Shown one piece after another: positions 6,353 through 15,216 of a stretch of DNA of 37,542 nt. How positions within the stretch are numbered: the stretch's first letter is position 1; each line of letters opens with the position of its first letter. The position numbers were made by a program, and so were the translations under genes. Where the stretch lies: positions 1 to 37,542 of the forward strand of contig CANRBG010000015.1 of NCBI GenBank assembly GCA_947628805.1, read 5' to 3'. The notes under the pieces were generated by a model. That model saw only the letters and a program-made list of their open reading frames with translations, was not told the origin of the DNA and did no database searches. Source of the DNA: an uncultured Oscillospiraceae bacterium. GTDB lineage: Bacteria; Bacillota; Clostridia; Oscillospirales; Oscillospiraceae.

Positions 6353-6841
6353 TCAGACCTGGAACACAGTCCGGGCGAGGCGCCTGCCGCTCTCGGTCCG
6401 CATGTGCTTTTCGATGAACGCTTCCACGGTCTTTTTATCGTACCCGCCCTCGCAGGCGTTCACGATATAGTCCGCCTCGATCAGGATCTGATAGTCCATG
6501 CCGTCGATGCCGTGGAGGGTATGGTGGTGCCCCACCAGGTACGCCACCCGCTCGATCTGCGCCGGCGTCATGCCGGTGTCAGCCAAAAACGCCCGCGCCA
6601 GCGCGGGGCCTTCCTCCTCCTGACGTTTACCGTCGGCGCTGCCGTACTTCTCACGGCAGAGGGGACAGGCGATGTCGTGGGTGATGGCCGCCGCCTCCAG
6701 GATAAACTGGGTCTCCCGGTCCAGGCCCTCCAGTTCCCCGATCGTCTTGGCATAGGTCCACACATGGGTCAGGTGGCCGATGTCATGGATGTTTCCATTG
6801 GAGTATTCGATCATTTTCACCATGATCTCAGATACGTTCAT
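6353..6841 (-). CDS. HD-domain phosphohydrolase
   Basis: This 162-residue protein has the metal-binding HD set: H in DIGHLTHVW, HD in AAITHDIA, and the paired HH in VGHHHTLHGIDG followed by EADYI. It is a short, single-domain relative of hydrolases that remove phosphate from nucleotides or related compounds; no specific substrate can be assigned. I chose the ATG at 6841 because GGGAGG lies about 8 nt upstream; an in-frame ATG at 6868 has no ribosome site. It is transcribed from 6921-6949 and probably co-transcribed with the ABM gene 58 bp downstream. Confidence 0.8.
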   Translation of the reverse strand: MNVSEIMVKMIEYSNGNIHDIGHLTHVWTYAKTIGELEGLDRETQFILEAAAITHDIACPLCREKYGSADGKRQEEEGPALARAFLADTGMTPAQIERVAYLVGHHHTLHGIDGMDYQILIEADYIVNACEGGYDKKTVEAFIEKHMRTESGRRLARTVFQV

Positions 6842-6920
6842 GTTCACGCCTCCCTTTTCGCCAAGCACAGCGGTCCCGGCTCGTCGATCTCCCGTTCAAC
6901 GCTCTGCCGGCATCGATAGA

Positions 6921-6949
6921 ATTGTACCATCCCGGCCAGCCAAACGCAA
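6921..6949 (-). promoter_or_regulatory. Promoter of the HD-domain gene
   Basis: TTGCGT (6949-6944), 17 bp and TACAAT (6926-6921) on the minus strand. Confidence 0.55.
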
Positions 6950-7056
6950 GGCGTCTTTTCACAGTCGGGCAAAAAAACAAACGCGTCAGGACCCCGCACA
7001 TCCTTTCGCATAATTTACAGTCATTTTATAATATCTTCCGGCGAAAGCACAAAAAA

Positions 7057-7086
7057 TTGACAAAACGTCCTTCAAACAGTTATAAT
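7057..7086 (+). promoter_or_regulatory. Promoter of the FN3-CE4 deacetylase
   Basis: TTGACA (7057-7062), 18 bp and TATAAT (7081-7086), with transcription expected near 7093. The interval between the divergent promoters (6950-7056) shows nothing else. Confidence 0.7.
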
Positions 7087-7124
7087 TATAAATAAGGATC
7101 GATAGCGGAAAGAGGATGTACAGC

Positions 7125-8774
7125 ATGGCAACGGACAGGGGAAGCGAGGGCTATCCCGACAGCGATTTTTTGGAGTATGACGATCTCACAGATCCCTGGG
7201 ATCTGCTGGGATTTGACGATGACCTGGATGCGGACGGTCTGCCGCCGGAGGAGGACGTTTTCCGCCCGGCCAGGACCCGCGCCGGGGCCCATCAGGCGGC
7301 GGGCCGCCGGGTATCCACCCGCCAGGAGCCGGTGAAGCGCCAGGCCGTAGTCAGAGAGCCTAAGCCGCAGCCGGTGAGCCGCCGAGCCGCGGCGAGCAGG
7401 CCCGCGCCGGAGCCGGCAAAACGCCGGGCCAAGGCCAGCGAACCTGCGCTGGAGCCGGAGCAGGCGCCCCCTGCGCGAAACGGAAATCACCGCCACCCGG
7501 TCAGCAAAAGGCGGCGGCGCAGAAAGATGGTCGCGCTCGTCATATTGCTCGTTCTGGCCGGCGCGGCCTATGTGGCGGCCAACATCGTCGTCGCTCGTGT
7601 AAAGGGCTTCCAGGTCACTTCCGCCAGCGCGGACCAACAGGTGCTGTCCTGGGAGAAGTCCCGGGGCGCGGACGGCTACGACATCTATGACGGCAGCGGA
7701 ACGCTTCTCGCGGAAGTGAGCGCGGACAAGGACGCTCAGTACACCGTGGACGGTCTGCGGGGCGGCACGCGCTATACCTATACCATCGTGGGCGTGAAAA
7801 ACTTCCTCGGCAAGCATTCCGGCAAGGCGGCGGAATGCTCCGCCTACACCATGCCGGAGACGGTGAGCGACCTGGCCGTCATGAATTCCGGTACGGGCGC
7901 GCTCCTCCGCTGGGAGGACAGCGGCGCCACCGGCTATGAGGTGCAGTATACCGACGGATACAGCCCGGCAAAAACGATAGAAACAAAAACCGGCGACGCT
8001 GAAGGACTCAGCATCCCCGATCTACAGGAGGGAGCACAGTATACGTTCCAGATCCGCAGCTTTATACAGGACGGCGAGTCCCGCGTCTATTCCGACTGGA
8101 GCTCCGCCGAGCCCATCACCGCGGTGCACACGGCGGATATGACCGGCGTCGACGTGGACAAGCCCATGGTCGCGCTCACCTTTGACGACGGACCGGATTA
8201 CGGAGACGTCACCGACCGCATCCTGGCCACACTGAAAGAATACGGCGCTCACGCCTCCTTCTTCCAGGAGGGCGCCAGCGCGTCGGATCTGCCCGAGCTG
8301 ATGAAACGCATCGCGGACGCGGGCCATGAGATCGCCTGCCACACCTACGACCACTCCCATTACGGCTCCGCCGTCACGGCAGACGACATCATCCGTGCCG
8401 ACGACGCCATCGAACAGGCTGTGGGCAAGCGGCCCAGTGCTTTTCGCTCCCCCGGCGGGGAGACCACGGATCTGATCCGGGATATCTGCGTCAGCGAGAA
8501 GATGCCGATCTTCTATTGGAGCATCGACACGGAGGACTGGAAATCCCGGAACGCAGACTCCGTTTGCGATATCGTCATGAACAACGCCTCGGACGGCGAC
8601 ATCATCCTGATGCACAACGTCTACGACTCCACGGCCGACGCCGTGGAGCGCATCGTACCGTTCCTGGCGGAAAAAGGGTATCAGATGGTCACGGTCAGCC
8701 AGCTCGTGCAGGCCAAGACCGGCAAACCGCCCGTGCCCGGCACCCAGTATATCACCGCGACGAGCACGAACTGA
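7125..8774 (+). CDS. Membrane-anchored polysaccharide deacetylase with two FN3 domains (CE4)
   Basis: This 549-residue surface protein has an acidic then basic, Pro/Ala/Arg-rich cytoplasmic part (1-133), one membrane helix (about 134-158), two fibronectin-III-like repeats (about 162-242 and 244-340) and a NodB/CE4 domain (about 345-525). The CE4 motifs are complete: TFDDGP (Asp-Asp near 353), HTYDH (metal His near 406), RSPGG (near 441), DTEDW (near 467) and ILMHN (catalytic His near 495). It should remove N-acetyl groups from peptidoglycan or another GlcNAc polymer outside the cell. I chose the ATG at 7125, 9 nt after AAGAGG; the ATG at 7116 directly abuts that site. It is convergent with glf. 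Confidence 0.9.
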   Translation: MATDRGSEGYPDSDFLEYDDLTDPWDLLGFDDDLDADGLPPEEDVFRPARTRAGAHQAAGRRVSTRQEPVKRQAVVREPKPQPVSRRAAASRPAPEPAKRRAKASEPALEPEQAPPARNGNHRHPVSKRRRRRKMVALVILLVLAGAAYVAANIVVARVKGFQVTSASADQQVLSWEKSRGADGYDIYDGSGTLLAEVSADKDAQYTVDGLRGGTRYTYTIVGVKNFLGKHSGKAAECSAYTMPETVSDLAVMNSGTGALLRWEDSGATGYEVQYTDGYSPAKTIETKTGDAEGLSIPDLQEGAQYTFQIRSFIQDGESRVYSDWSSAEPITAVHTADMTGVDVDKPMVALTFDDGPDYGDVTDRILATLKEYGAHASFFQEGASASDLPELMKRIADAGHEIACHTYDHSHYGSAVTADDIIRADDAIEQAVGKRPSAFRSPGGETTDLIRDICVSEKMPIFYWSIDTEDWKSRNADSVCDIVMNNASDGDIILMHNVYDSTADAVERIVPFLAEKGYQMVTVSQLVQAKTGKPPVPGTQYITATSTN

Positions 8775-8804
8775 CCTCCATCCTGTCTCTTTTCCGGACC
8801 GCCT

Positions 8805-9920
8805 TCAGCCCAGCACGCTGCTGCTCATTGCCAGCGCGGCCGCGATGACCTGGTCCATGTCGTAGTACCGGTACTCGCCCAGGCGGCCGCCGAATACAAC
8901 ATTGCGCTCCGCCTCCGCCAGGGCCTTGTATTGCCGGTAGAGCGCGTTGTTTCGTTCATCGTTCACTGGGTAATAGGGCTCGTCCCCCGGCTTCCACTCG
9001 GAGCTGTACTCCCGGCTGATCACCGTCTTGGGCAGATCATTCCCGGCGTCGTCCTTACCGAACTGGAACCACTTGTGCTCGATGATCCTGGTCCAGGGCG
9101 TCTCCCGGTCCGTATAGTTCACCGCCGCGTTCCCCTGGAAGTTGGGCATGTTCAGCGTCTCGGTCTCGAACCTCACAGAGCGGTACTCCAGCGCGCCGAG
9201 CCTGTATCCGAAGTACGCGTCGATGGGGCCCGTGTAGACGACCCTGTCCGCCAGCGCGTCCAGCTCCGGCTTATGGGCCAGATAATCCGTTCCCAGGCGC
9301 ACCTCAACGCCGTCCAGCATGTTGGCCACCATCCGGGTGTAACCGCCTATGGGGATCCCCTGATAGAGGGCGTTGAAGTAGTTGTTGTCAAAGGTCAGGC
9401 GCACCGGAAGCCGCTTGATGATAAACGCGGGCAGGTCTGTACAGGGCCTGCCCCACTGTTTTTCCGTGTAGCCCTTGACCAGCTTCTCGTAAATATCCGT
9501 CCCCACCAGGGAGACGGCCTGTTCCTCCAGATTCTTCGGCACGGTGACGCCGGCCGCTTTCCGCTGCCGCTCGATCTCCGCCGCCGCCTGCTCCGGCGTG
9601 GTCACGCCCCACATGCGGTTAAAGGTATACATGTTGAAGGGCAGCGAGTACAGCTCCCCTTTATAATTTGCCACCGGCGCGTTGGTAAAGCGGTTGAACG
9701 TGGCAAAACGGCTCACATACTCCCACACGCGCTTGTCATTCGTGTGGAAAATATGCGCGCCGTATCTGTGGACATGGATGCCCTCGATCTGCTCCGTATA
9801 CGTATTTCCAGCGATATGCGGGCGCTTGTCGATCACGAGCGCCCGCTTTCCCTTTTCCGCCGCCTCATGGGCAAACACCGCGCCGTACAGTCCGGCGCCG
9901 ACGATCAGATAGTCATACAT
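8805..9920 (-). CDS. glf: UDP-galactopyranose mutase
   Basis: This 371-residue FAD enzyme converts UDP-galactopyranose to UDP-galactofuranose, the donor for galactofuranose in cell-surface glycans. It opens with the dinucleotide motif VGAGLYGAVFA, followed by IDKRPHIAGN and the signature RYGAHIFHTND. Further conserved parts are LPFNMYTFN, KGYTEKQWG, RLPVRLTFDNNYF and the C-terminal FGGRLGEYRYYDMDQV. Length and motif order match bacterial Glf throughout. It lies 48 bp downstream of a DUF4422 gene in the same transcription unit, a frequent pairing in glycan loci. No other galactofuranose genes are in the window. Confidence 0.96.
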   Translation of the reverse strand: MYDYLIVGAGLYGAVFAHEAAEKGKRALVIDKRPHIAGNTYTEQIEGIHVHRYGAHIFHTNDKRVWEYVSRFATFNRFTNAPVANYKGELYSLPFNMYTFNRMWGVTTPEQAAAEIERQRKAAGVTVPKNLEEQAVSLVGTDIYEKLVKGYTEKQWGRPCTDLPAFIIKRLPVRLTFDNNYFNALYQGIPIGGYTRMVANMLDGVEVRLGTDYLAHKPELDALADRVVYTGPIDAYFGYRLGALEYRSVRFETETLNMPNFQGNAAVNYTDRETPWTRIIEHKWFQFGKDDAGNDLPKTVISREYSSEWKPGDEPYYPVNDERNNALYRQYKALAEAERNVVFGGRLGEYRYYDMDQVIAAALAMSSSVLG

Positions 9921-9968
9921 ACTTTATTTCACTCATACGCACCGCTCAAAGAGCCTCTGTATCCGTTT

Positions 9969-10739
9969 TTACATACTCTTGTGGTATTTCCTCCCGGTGA
10001 ATTTCGCCTCCAGGAAGCCCCATATCTTCTTGAGCCAGTTCTCCGGCTCCATATGGATGTACTGGATCTCTTTGTACGGGATATCGTTTTGCAGCAGCCA
10101 AACGTCCAGCAGCCGCTCGCTCACCCGGCCAAACAGCCGCGCCTCAAAGGGGGTCATGCCGACGGTATCCACCCGTTTTTCCAGCTCGAACAAAATGTCA
10201 AATAGCCACCTGCAATACCGGTCGAGAAGCTCCCGCTTCATAATGAGCATGTTGAACATATGGGCGCTGCGCATGTTCATCACCCGGTCAAAGCTGCCGA
10301 GATACTCCGGGCACCGCTCCGCGATGATCTGCCGCGTCATATCCAGATGGGCCCCGTCGTTGGTGTGGGCGTAATGGCTGTAGATCGTCTCTATATAATA
10401 TTTCCGCTTTTTGGGCACGACCACATCCACCCGCCGCAGGATCGGCTCAAGCTGGGAGCGGGTCAGAACGCTTGACTGTTTATCATCCCCGCGCTTCACG
10501 GAAAAATGACGCCGGTAATGCACCAGACCGATGTAATCCGCCTGAAGATTTTTCCAGGCCCAATACAGACCCGTCAGCTCGCTAAAGTTACTGTTTTTCT
10601 CGCTGATGTTCTCACCCGTGTCATCGCCGGCAAAGCCAATGCTCTCTTTTCCCGCCTTCCCTACCTGGAGCGGCAGATACATATCGTCCCGCGGCATCCA
10701 AAAGGTCCTGTGGGTGGCAACGATGATCTTTATGTCCAT
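9969..10739 (-). CDS. DUF4422 glycan-biosynthesis protein (putative glycosyltransferase)
   Basis: This 256-residue soluble protein begins MDIKIIVATHRTFWMP. It has the DUF4422 hallmarks: SELTGLYWAWKN, DYIGLVHYRRHFS, the conserved YSHYAHTNDGAHLDMTR, and FNMLIMKRELLDRYCRWLFDIL. Members occur in capsule and exopolysaccharide clusters and are thought to be glycosyltransferases; the reaction is not established here. Neighbouring glf suggests it may act in a galactofuranose-containing glycan. The ATG at 10739 is chosen because the domain begins there and GGGGAG precedes it, although the spacing is short (2 nt). It is transcribed from 10825-10853. Confidence 0.8.
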   Translation of the reverse strand: MDIKIIVATHRTFWMPRDDMYLPLQVGKAGKESIGFAGDDTGENISEKNSNFSELTGLYWAWKNLQADYIGLVHYRRHFSVKRGDDKQSSVLTRSQLEPILRRVDVVVPKKRKYYIETIYSHYAHTNDGAHLDMTRQIIAERCPEYLGSFDRVMNMRSAHMFNMLIMKRELLDRYCRWLFDILFELEKRVDTVGMTPFEARLFGRVSERLLDVWLLQNDIPYKEIQYIHMEPENWLKKIWGFLEAKFTGRKYHKSM

Positions 10740-10824
10740 AACTCCCCAGCCTTTACCAGATGGCCTATCAAAACCACGCCCATAAGAAATACCGGCTGAC
10801 AATGGCCATTATTACCTATTTACA

Positions 10825-10853
10825 ATTATAGTTCCTATACGACATTTCTGCAA
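10825..10853 (-). promoter_or_regulatory. Promoter of the DUF4422-glf unit
   Basis: TTGCAG (10853-10848), 17 bp and TATAAT (10830-10825) on the minus strand. The remaining intergenic stretch to 10951 shows no gene. Confidence 0.65.
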
Positions 10854-10960
10854 GTACAATATGTACATCCATATCGTTTCATTTCATTACATCACGAAAG
10901 ACCCTGCCGTACCGGTCCGTCCCACCGCCGCTTGGGACCGGCATACCCTTTCCCGGCCCG

Positions 10961-11782
10961 TCAGGGCCGGGCCCGGAGCTGCCAGAAGGCCACGGCGCCG
11001 GCGGCCGCAACGTTCAGCGAGTCCACGCCGTTTCGCATCGGGATGCGCACCGTCCAGTCGCAGCCCGCTATGGTCCGCCTGGCCAGGCCGTCGCCCTCGG
11101 CCCCCAGCACCAGGGCCAGCCGTTCCGCCCCCGACAGGACAGCGTCGTCAATATCCAGGCTCTCCTCCTGCAGGGCCAGCGCGGCGGTCCGAAAACCCAG
11201 GGCCCGGAGCCGGGCAAGGCCCCCGCCTGGCCAGTCCTCCACATAGGCCCAGGGCACCTGCAGCACCGTGCCCATGCTGACCCGCACCGCCCGCCGGTTC
11301 AGCGGGTCGCAGCAGGTCTGGCTCAGCAGCACGCCGTCCACCCCCAGCGCCGCGGCGGAACGGAAAATGGCGCCCACGTTGACCGCGTCCACGATCCCCT
11401 CCAGCACGGCGATCCGCCGTGTCCCGGCGGCGCAGACCCGCTCCAGATCCGTCGGCAGAGGCCGGCGCATGGCGCACAGCATCCCCCGGTTCACCGGATA
11501 GCCGGTGAGCTTTTCCAGCACGTCCCCATCTCCGGTGTAGACCGGCGTATCCGGGCAGCGGTCCATGAATTCCCGTCCCTGCCCCCGGATATGCCGCCGG
11601 TCCATAAGAAAGGACAGAGGCTCATATCCCCCATCCAACGCCACCCGGATGACCTTCGCGCTCTCGGCGATGAACACGCCCATCTCCGGCTCCCGGCGAT
11701 TTCTGAGCTGGGCCTCCGTGAGCCGTTCATATACGTCCAGCGCGGGGTCGGCCAGATCCGATATCTCTACAATGTTCCCCAT
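10961..11782 (-). CDS. TrmH/SpoU-family RNA 2'-O-methyltransferase
   Basis: This 273-residue enzyme has an N-terminal substrate-binding part (VFIAESAKVIRVAL) and a C-terminal SPOUT knot domain. The three SpoU motifs are visible: motif 1 NVGAIFRSAAALGVDGVLL, motif 2 LALVLGAEGDGL and motif 3 IPMRNGVDSLNVAAAGAV. It uses S-adenosylmethionine to methylate a ribose in rRNA or tRNA; the target nucleotide cannot be deduced. The ATG at 11782 is preceded by GAGGTGA at 5 nt. It is the last gene of the ddl operon. A GC hairpin spans its stop codon (10952-10971) but lacks a T-run. Confidence 0.88.
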   Translation of the reverse strand: MGNIVEISDLADPALDVYERLTEAQLRNRREPEMGVFIAESAKVIRVALDGGYEPLSFLMDRRHIRGQGREFMDRCPDTPVYTGDGDVLEKLTGYPVNRGMLCAMRRPLPTDLERVCAAGTRRIAVLEGIVDAVNVGAIFRSAAALGVDGVLLSQTCCDPLNRRAVRVSMGTVLQVPWAYVEDWPGGGLARLRALGFRTAALALQEESLDIDDAVLSGAERLALVLGAEGDGLARRTIAGCDWTVRIPMRNGVDSLNVAAAGAVAFWQLRARP

Positions 11783-11787
11783 CCGGC

Positions 11788-12486
11788 TCACCTCGCCCGG
11801 CCCGTTATCTCTCCAATGGCTGCTGCCACAAGCGGGCAAGCCATCCGATACCCCGCGTCGTTTGGATGGAGCCCGTCGTCGGTATAGCGCTCGTCCAGCC
11901 GCCCGTCGGCGGTGCACAGGGCACTGTACACGTCCACATACCGGCAGTTCAGCTCCTCTGCAAGAGCCTCCAGCCGGCCGTTGACGGCCCGGATGTGGCC
12001 CGTATAATACAGGTCCTCCCCCTCCATCACGGGATAGATGGACTGCAATATGACCGCCGTCTCCGGCAGCGTCCGCCGGACGCCCTCCACGATAGCACGC
12101 ATATTGTCCACCACCTGGTCGTCCGGATAGTCCGAGAGGATATCGTTCACCCCCGCCAGCAGCACCAGGATATCGGGTTTATAGGGGGAGACGGACCGGT
12201 CCAGCCGGTCCAGGATATCCCCGGTGGTCTCCCCGGAGATCCCCTGGTTGACGGCGTTCAGGCCGGGATAATAGACGGCAAGATCGCAAAAGTCCGTGAT
12301 GCTGTCTCCCAGAAACAGCGCCGTGCCGTCCCAGCCCTCCCAACTTTCGGGACCGGGCTGGGGCGGGCCAGACGGTCCCGTTTCGGTCTTCGCATCGCCC
12401 CGCGTCAGCATGGAGCCGGTGCACAGCGCCCCCAGCGCCACCAGGACGGCCAGGCCAAGGGCCAGTTTACTCTTTCCTCCGCTCAT
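11788..12486 (-). CDS. SGNH/GDSL-family secreted or membrane-anchored esterase
   Basis: This 232-residue protein starts with a membrane or signal helix (about residues 7-27) and a Pro/Gly-rich linker, so the catalytic domain is extracytoplasmic. Block I is ALFLGDSITD (nucleophile Ser), a Gly block follows in NQGISGETT, block III is VLLAGVNDIL (Asn) and block V is DDGLHPND (Asp and His of the triad). Such enzymes hydrolyse esters, including acetyl or acyl groups on wall glycans; an O-deacetylase of wall material would fit the ddl-murF neighbours, but this is inference. The stop lies 5 bp before the methyltransferase start, so they are co-transcribed. Confidence 0.85.
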   Translation of the reverse strand: MSGGKSKLALGLAVLVALGALCTGSMLTRGDAKTETGPSGPPQPGPESWEGWDGTALFLGDSITDFCDLAVYYPGLNAVNQGISGETTGDILDRLDRSVSPYKPDILVLLAGVNDILSDYPDDQVVDNMRAIVEGVRRTLPETAVILQSIYPVMEGEDLYYTGHIRAVNGRLEALAEELNCRYVDVYSALCTADGRLDERYTDDGLHPNDAGYRMACPLVAAAIGEITGRAR

Positions 12487-12512
12487 CCGTTCACCCCGCC
12501 GCCTGTGCTCGC

Positions 12513-13844
12513 TCAGCGGCTGTTGATGTATACGTCGATGCCCGCCGCGGCCCGCCGGCCGGCGGCCATGGCCCCGATCACGGTGGCCGCGCCGGTGACG
12601 GCGTCGCCTCCGGCGAATACGCCCACACGGCTGGTGGCCCCGGTGACGGCATCCGCCGCCACGCCCCCCGCCGCCGTGGCATTCAGTCCCGGGGTGGAGT
12701 CCAAAAGCCGCTGGCCGGTGCTGGCGCTGGCGGCGTTGACCACCGTATCCACCGCGATGACCCGCTCGTCCGTCTGGCTGCCGTCCGGCTCCACGCTCAC
12801 GGCCCGGACCCCGGCCACCCGGCCGTCCGGCCCGGCCAGGATCTCCGCCGCCTCATGGTCCGGCAGGATCTCGATCCCCTCCGCCTGTGCCCGGGCCACG
12901 TCCTCTTTCCGGGCGTACAGGGCCTCCGCCGCGGCCGCCCGGCAGATGAGCCAGACCTGTTCCGCCCCATAGCGCACCGCGCTGCGGGCCGCGTCCAGAG
13001 CCATGTCGCCGCTGCCCAGTACCGCCACCCGCTTGCCCAGGCTGACGCCCTCGGCCAGGGGGAGCGTCTGATAGGCCGTGTAGACCCCTTTCAGATCCTC
13101 ACCGGGGATGTTCAATGGCACGTTGACCCCGGCGCCCGCGCCGATGAACACCGCCTCAAAGCCCTCCTCAAAGAGCGAGTCGATGCTCCTGTTCTCGTCG
13201 ATCTGCACGCCGGTGACGATCTTCACCCCCGCCCGCTCCAGCCGGGCGATCTCCTTTTCCACCACGGCCCTAGGCAGCCGGAAAGACGGCACGCCGTGGG
13301 TCAGCATGCCGCCGGGATGGCGGAACGCGTCAAACACAGTCACGTCATAGCCCCGGCGCAGAAGCTCTCCCGCGCAGGCCAGGCCCGCCGGGCCGGAGCC
13401 GATCACCGCCACGCTGTGGCCGTTGGGCTCCGGAGCCGGGGGCGCGTCCTGGGCCGTCCGGCCCGCCAGATGCCAGTCCGCCACGAACCGCTCCAGGGCG
13501 CCAATGGCCACGCTCTCGCCCTTGATGCCCCGGATACACTGGCCCTCGCACCGGTCCTCCTGATGGCACAGCCGCCCACAGACCGCGGGCAGGTCGTTGG
13601 CGGCGGCCACGGCGGCGTAGGCCGCCTCCATGTCCCCGGCGGCCACCTGGGCGATGAATGCCGGGATGGGCACGCTCACCGGACAGCCCTGCACGCACTT
13701 TGGCACCTTGCACCGCAGACACCTTGCCGCCTCGTCCATGGCCGTTTCCCGGTCATAGCCCAGGGCCACCTCGTCGAAGTTGCCCCGCCGGAGGGCGGGG
13801 TCCTGCTCGGGCATGGGATTTTTGTCCATTCGCATGTTCGCCAT
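12513..13844 (-). CDS. gltA: Glutamate synthase small-subunit-type NADPH oxidoreductase
   Basis: This 443-residue flavoprotein is of the GltA/GltD/NfnB type. The N-terminal ferredoxin-like part has two cysteine clusters, CLRCKVPKCVQGC and CGRLCHQEDRCEGQC, for iron-sulfur centres. An FAD-binding VIGSGPAGLACAGELLRRG follows, then HGVPSFRLPR, an NAD(P)-binding LGSGDMALDAARSA, and the closing FAGGDAVTGAATVIGAMAAGR. It passes electrons between NADPH and a partner in ammonia assimilation or electron bifurcation. No large subunit (gltB) or nfnA is adjacent. It lies 14 bp after murF in the same direction; AAAGGGG precedes the ATG at 8 nt. Confidence 0.88.
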   Translation of the reverse strand: MANMRMDKNPMPEQDPALRRGNFDEVALGYDRETAMDEAARCLRCKVPKCVQGCPVSVPIPAFIAQVAAGDMEAAYAAVAAANDLPAVCGRLCHQEDRCEGQCIRGIKGESVAIGALERFVADWHLAGRTAQDAPPAPEPNGHSVAVIGSGPAGLACAGELLRRGYDVTVFDAFRHPGGMLTHGVPSFRLPRAVVEKEIARLERAGVKIVTGVQIDENRSIDSLFEEGFEAVFIGAGAGVNVPLNIPGEDLKGVYTAYQTLPLAEGVSLGKRVAVLGSGDMALDAARSAVRYGAEQVWLICRAAAAEALYARKEDVARAQAEGIEILPDHEAAEILAGPDGRVAGVRAVSVEPDGSQTDERVIAVDTVVNAASASTGQRLLDSTPGLNATAAGGVAADAVTGATSRVGVFAGGDAVTGAATVIGAMAAGRRAAAGIDVYINSR

Positions 13845-13858
13845 ACTTCGATCCCCTT

Positions 13859-15202
13859 TCAGCGGTCCAGCGCCCGCAGCGCCTCCGTGACCGCCTCAAA
13901 ACCCATGGCGCGGCTGGCCTTCACCAGCACCGCGTCGCCTCTGTCTATGAGCCGGGGCAGAGCGTCAATGAGTTCCTGCCGCTCCCGGAACCACACCGCG
14001 TCCGCTCCCGCGCCCAGGGCGATCTGCTCCGCCTCTGCGCCGCAGGCGATCACCGCATCGCAGAGCCTGGCCGCCAGGGCACCGGTCTGCCGGTGCAGAG
14101 CCGGACCGGTGGGACCCAGCTCCCGCATGTCGCCCAAAATAGCCACTTTCCTGCCGGGCAGGCCCGCCAGGCTCTCCAGGGCGCTCTTCACGCTGGTGGG
14201 ATTTGCGTTATAGCAGTCGTCCAGGATGGTGATAGTGCCCGTATCCAGCACCCGGCCACGGCTGCCCACCACTTCATAGCTCTCTATGCCCCGGGCGATC
14301 TCACCGTCCGTCAGGCCCAGTTCCAGCCCCACGGCGGCCCCCATGAGGGCCGCGCTGACCATGTGGGGCCCGAAGGCGGGGATCCGGACTGGGATGCGCC
14401 GCTCACCGGCGCGGATCGTGCAGGTCATGCCCGCCGCGCCGTCCACTTTCACGTCCTCCGCCCGGATATCACAGTCTTTCCCCAGGCCGAACAGGACCGT
14501 GCGCCGGCCGAAATCGTGGGCCCGCAGCAACGCGTCGTCCCCGTTGGCGATGATGACGCCGTCGGGGCCCATTCCCTCCACCATCTCGCCCTTGGCCCGG
14601 AGCACGCCGGGCCGGTCCCCCAGAAATTCCAGGTGGGCGTCGCCGATGACGGTGTAGACGCCTATATCCGGCCGGACCATGTCCGTGAGCCGGCGCATCT
14701 CCCCAAAGCCGGAGATGCCCATCTCCACTACCGCCGCCTCATGGTCCTCCCGCAGGCGGAACAGGGTCAGGGGCACGCCCAGCTCGTTATTGAAGTTCTT
14801 TTCCGTCTTCAGGGTGTGAAGCCGCTGGCCCAGCACCGAGGCGATCATCTCCTTGGCGGTGGTCTTGCCCACGGAGCCGGTCACGCCGATGAAGGGGATG
14901 GAAAACTGCCGGCGGTACCAGCCCGCCAGGGTCCGCAGAGCAGCCTGGGTGTCCTCCACCCGGAACTGAGGCACCGTCGCGTCCACGAACCGCTGGCACA
15001 GCACGCAGGCCGCGCCCTTTTCGGCGGCCTGACCGATGAAGTCGTGTCCGTCCACCCGGGCCCCGGGGATGGCCGCGAACAGGCACCCGGGCCAGATGGC
15101 CCGGCTGTCGGTGGTCAGGCCGGTGAGTTCGCCAGCCGGCAGCGCGCCCCGGACCTCTCCGCCTGTGACGGACGCCACAACGGCGGGCGTCAGATCTTTC
15201 AT
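13859..15202 (-). CDS. murF: UDP-MurNAc-tripeptide-D-Ala-D-Ala ligase (MurF)
   Basis: This 447-residue cytoplasmic ligase adds D-Ala-D-Ala to the UDP-MurNAc tripeptide, the last soluble step of peptidoglycan-precursor synthesis. It has the Mur-ligase N-domain (TTDSRAIWPGCLFAAIPG), the ATP loop GVTGSVGKTTAKEM, ALLTLFR-like EKNFNNELGVPLT, and VVEMGISGFGEM. The C-domain carries ILDDCYNANPTS and ILGDMRELG. I chose the ATG at 15202 with GGAG 9 nt upstream; an ATG at 15217 overlapping the ddl stop (TGATG) is an equally possible coupled start. It follows ddl directly, so the enzyme making D-Ala-D-Ala and the one using it are in one operon. Confidence 0.94.
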   Translation of the reverse strand: MKDLTPAVVASVTGGEVRGALPAGELTGLTTDSRAIWPGCLFAAIPGARVDGHDFIGQAAEKGAACVLCQRFVDATVPQFRVEDTQAALRTLAGWYRRQFSIPFIGVTGSVGKTTAKEMIASVLGQRLHTLKTEKNFNNELGVPLTLFRLREDHEAAVVEMGISGFGEMRRLTDMVRPDIGVYTVIGDAHLEFLGDRPGVLRAKGEMVEGMGPDGVIIANGDDALLRAHDFGRRTVLFGLGKDCDIRAEDVKVDGAAGMTCTIRAGERRIPVRIPAFGPHMVSAALMGAAVGLELGLTDGEIARGIESYEVVGSRGRVLDTGTITILDDCYNANPTSVKSALESLAGLPGRKVAILGDMRELGPTGPALHRQTGALAARLCDAVIACGAEAEQIALGAGADAVWFRERQELIDALPRLIDRGDAVLVKASRAMGFEAVTEALRALDR

Positions 15203-15216
15203 ACGTCCCGTCTCCA

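Noticed and set aside
8931-10205. Rightward 424-codon open frame
   Set aside because: Antisense to glf and DUF4422, both clearly real.
10952-10971. GC hairpin at the trmH stop as a terminator
   Set aside because: Stable stem, but AAAGGG rather than a T-run follows on the transcribed strand.
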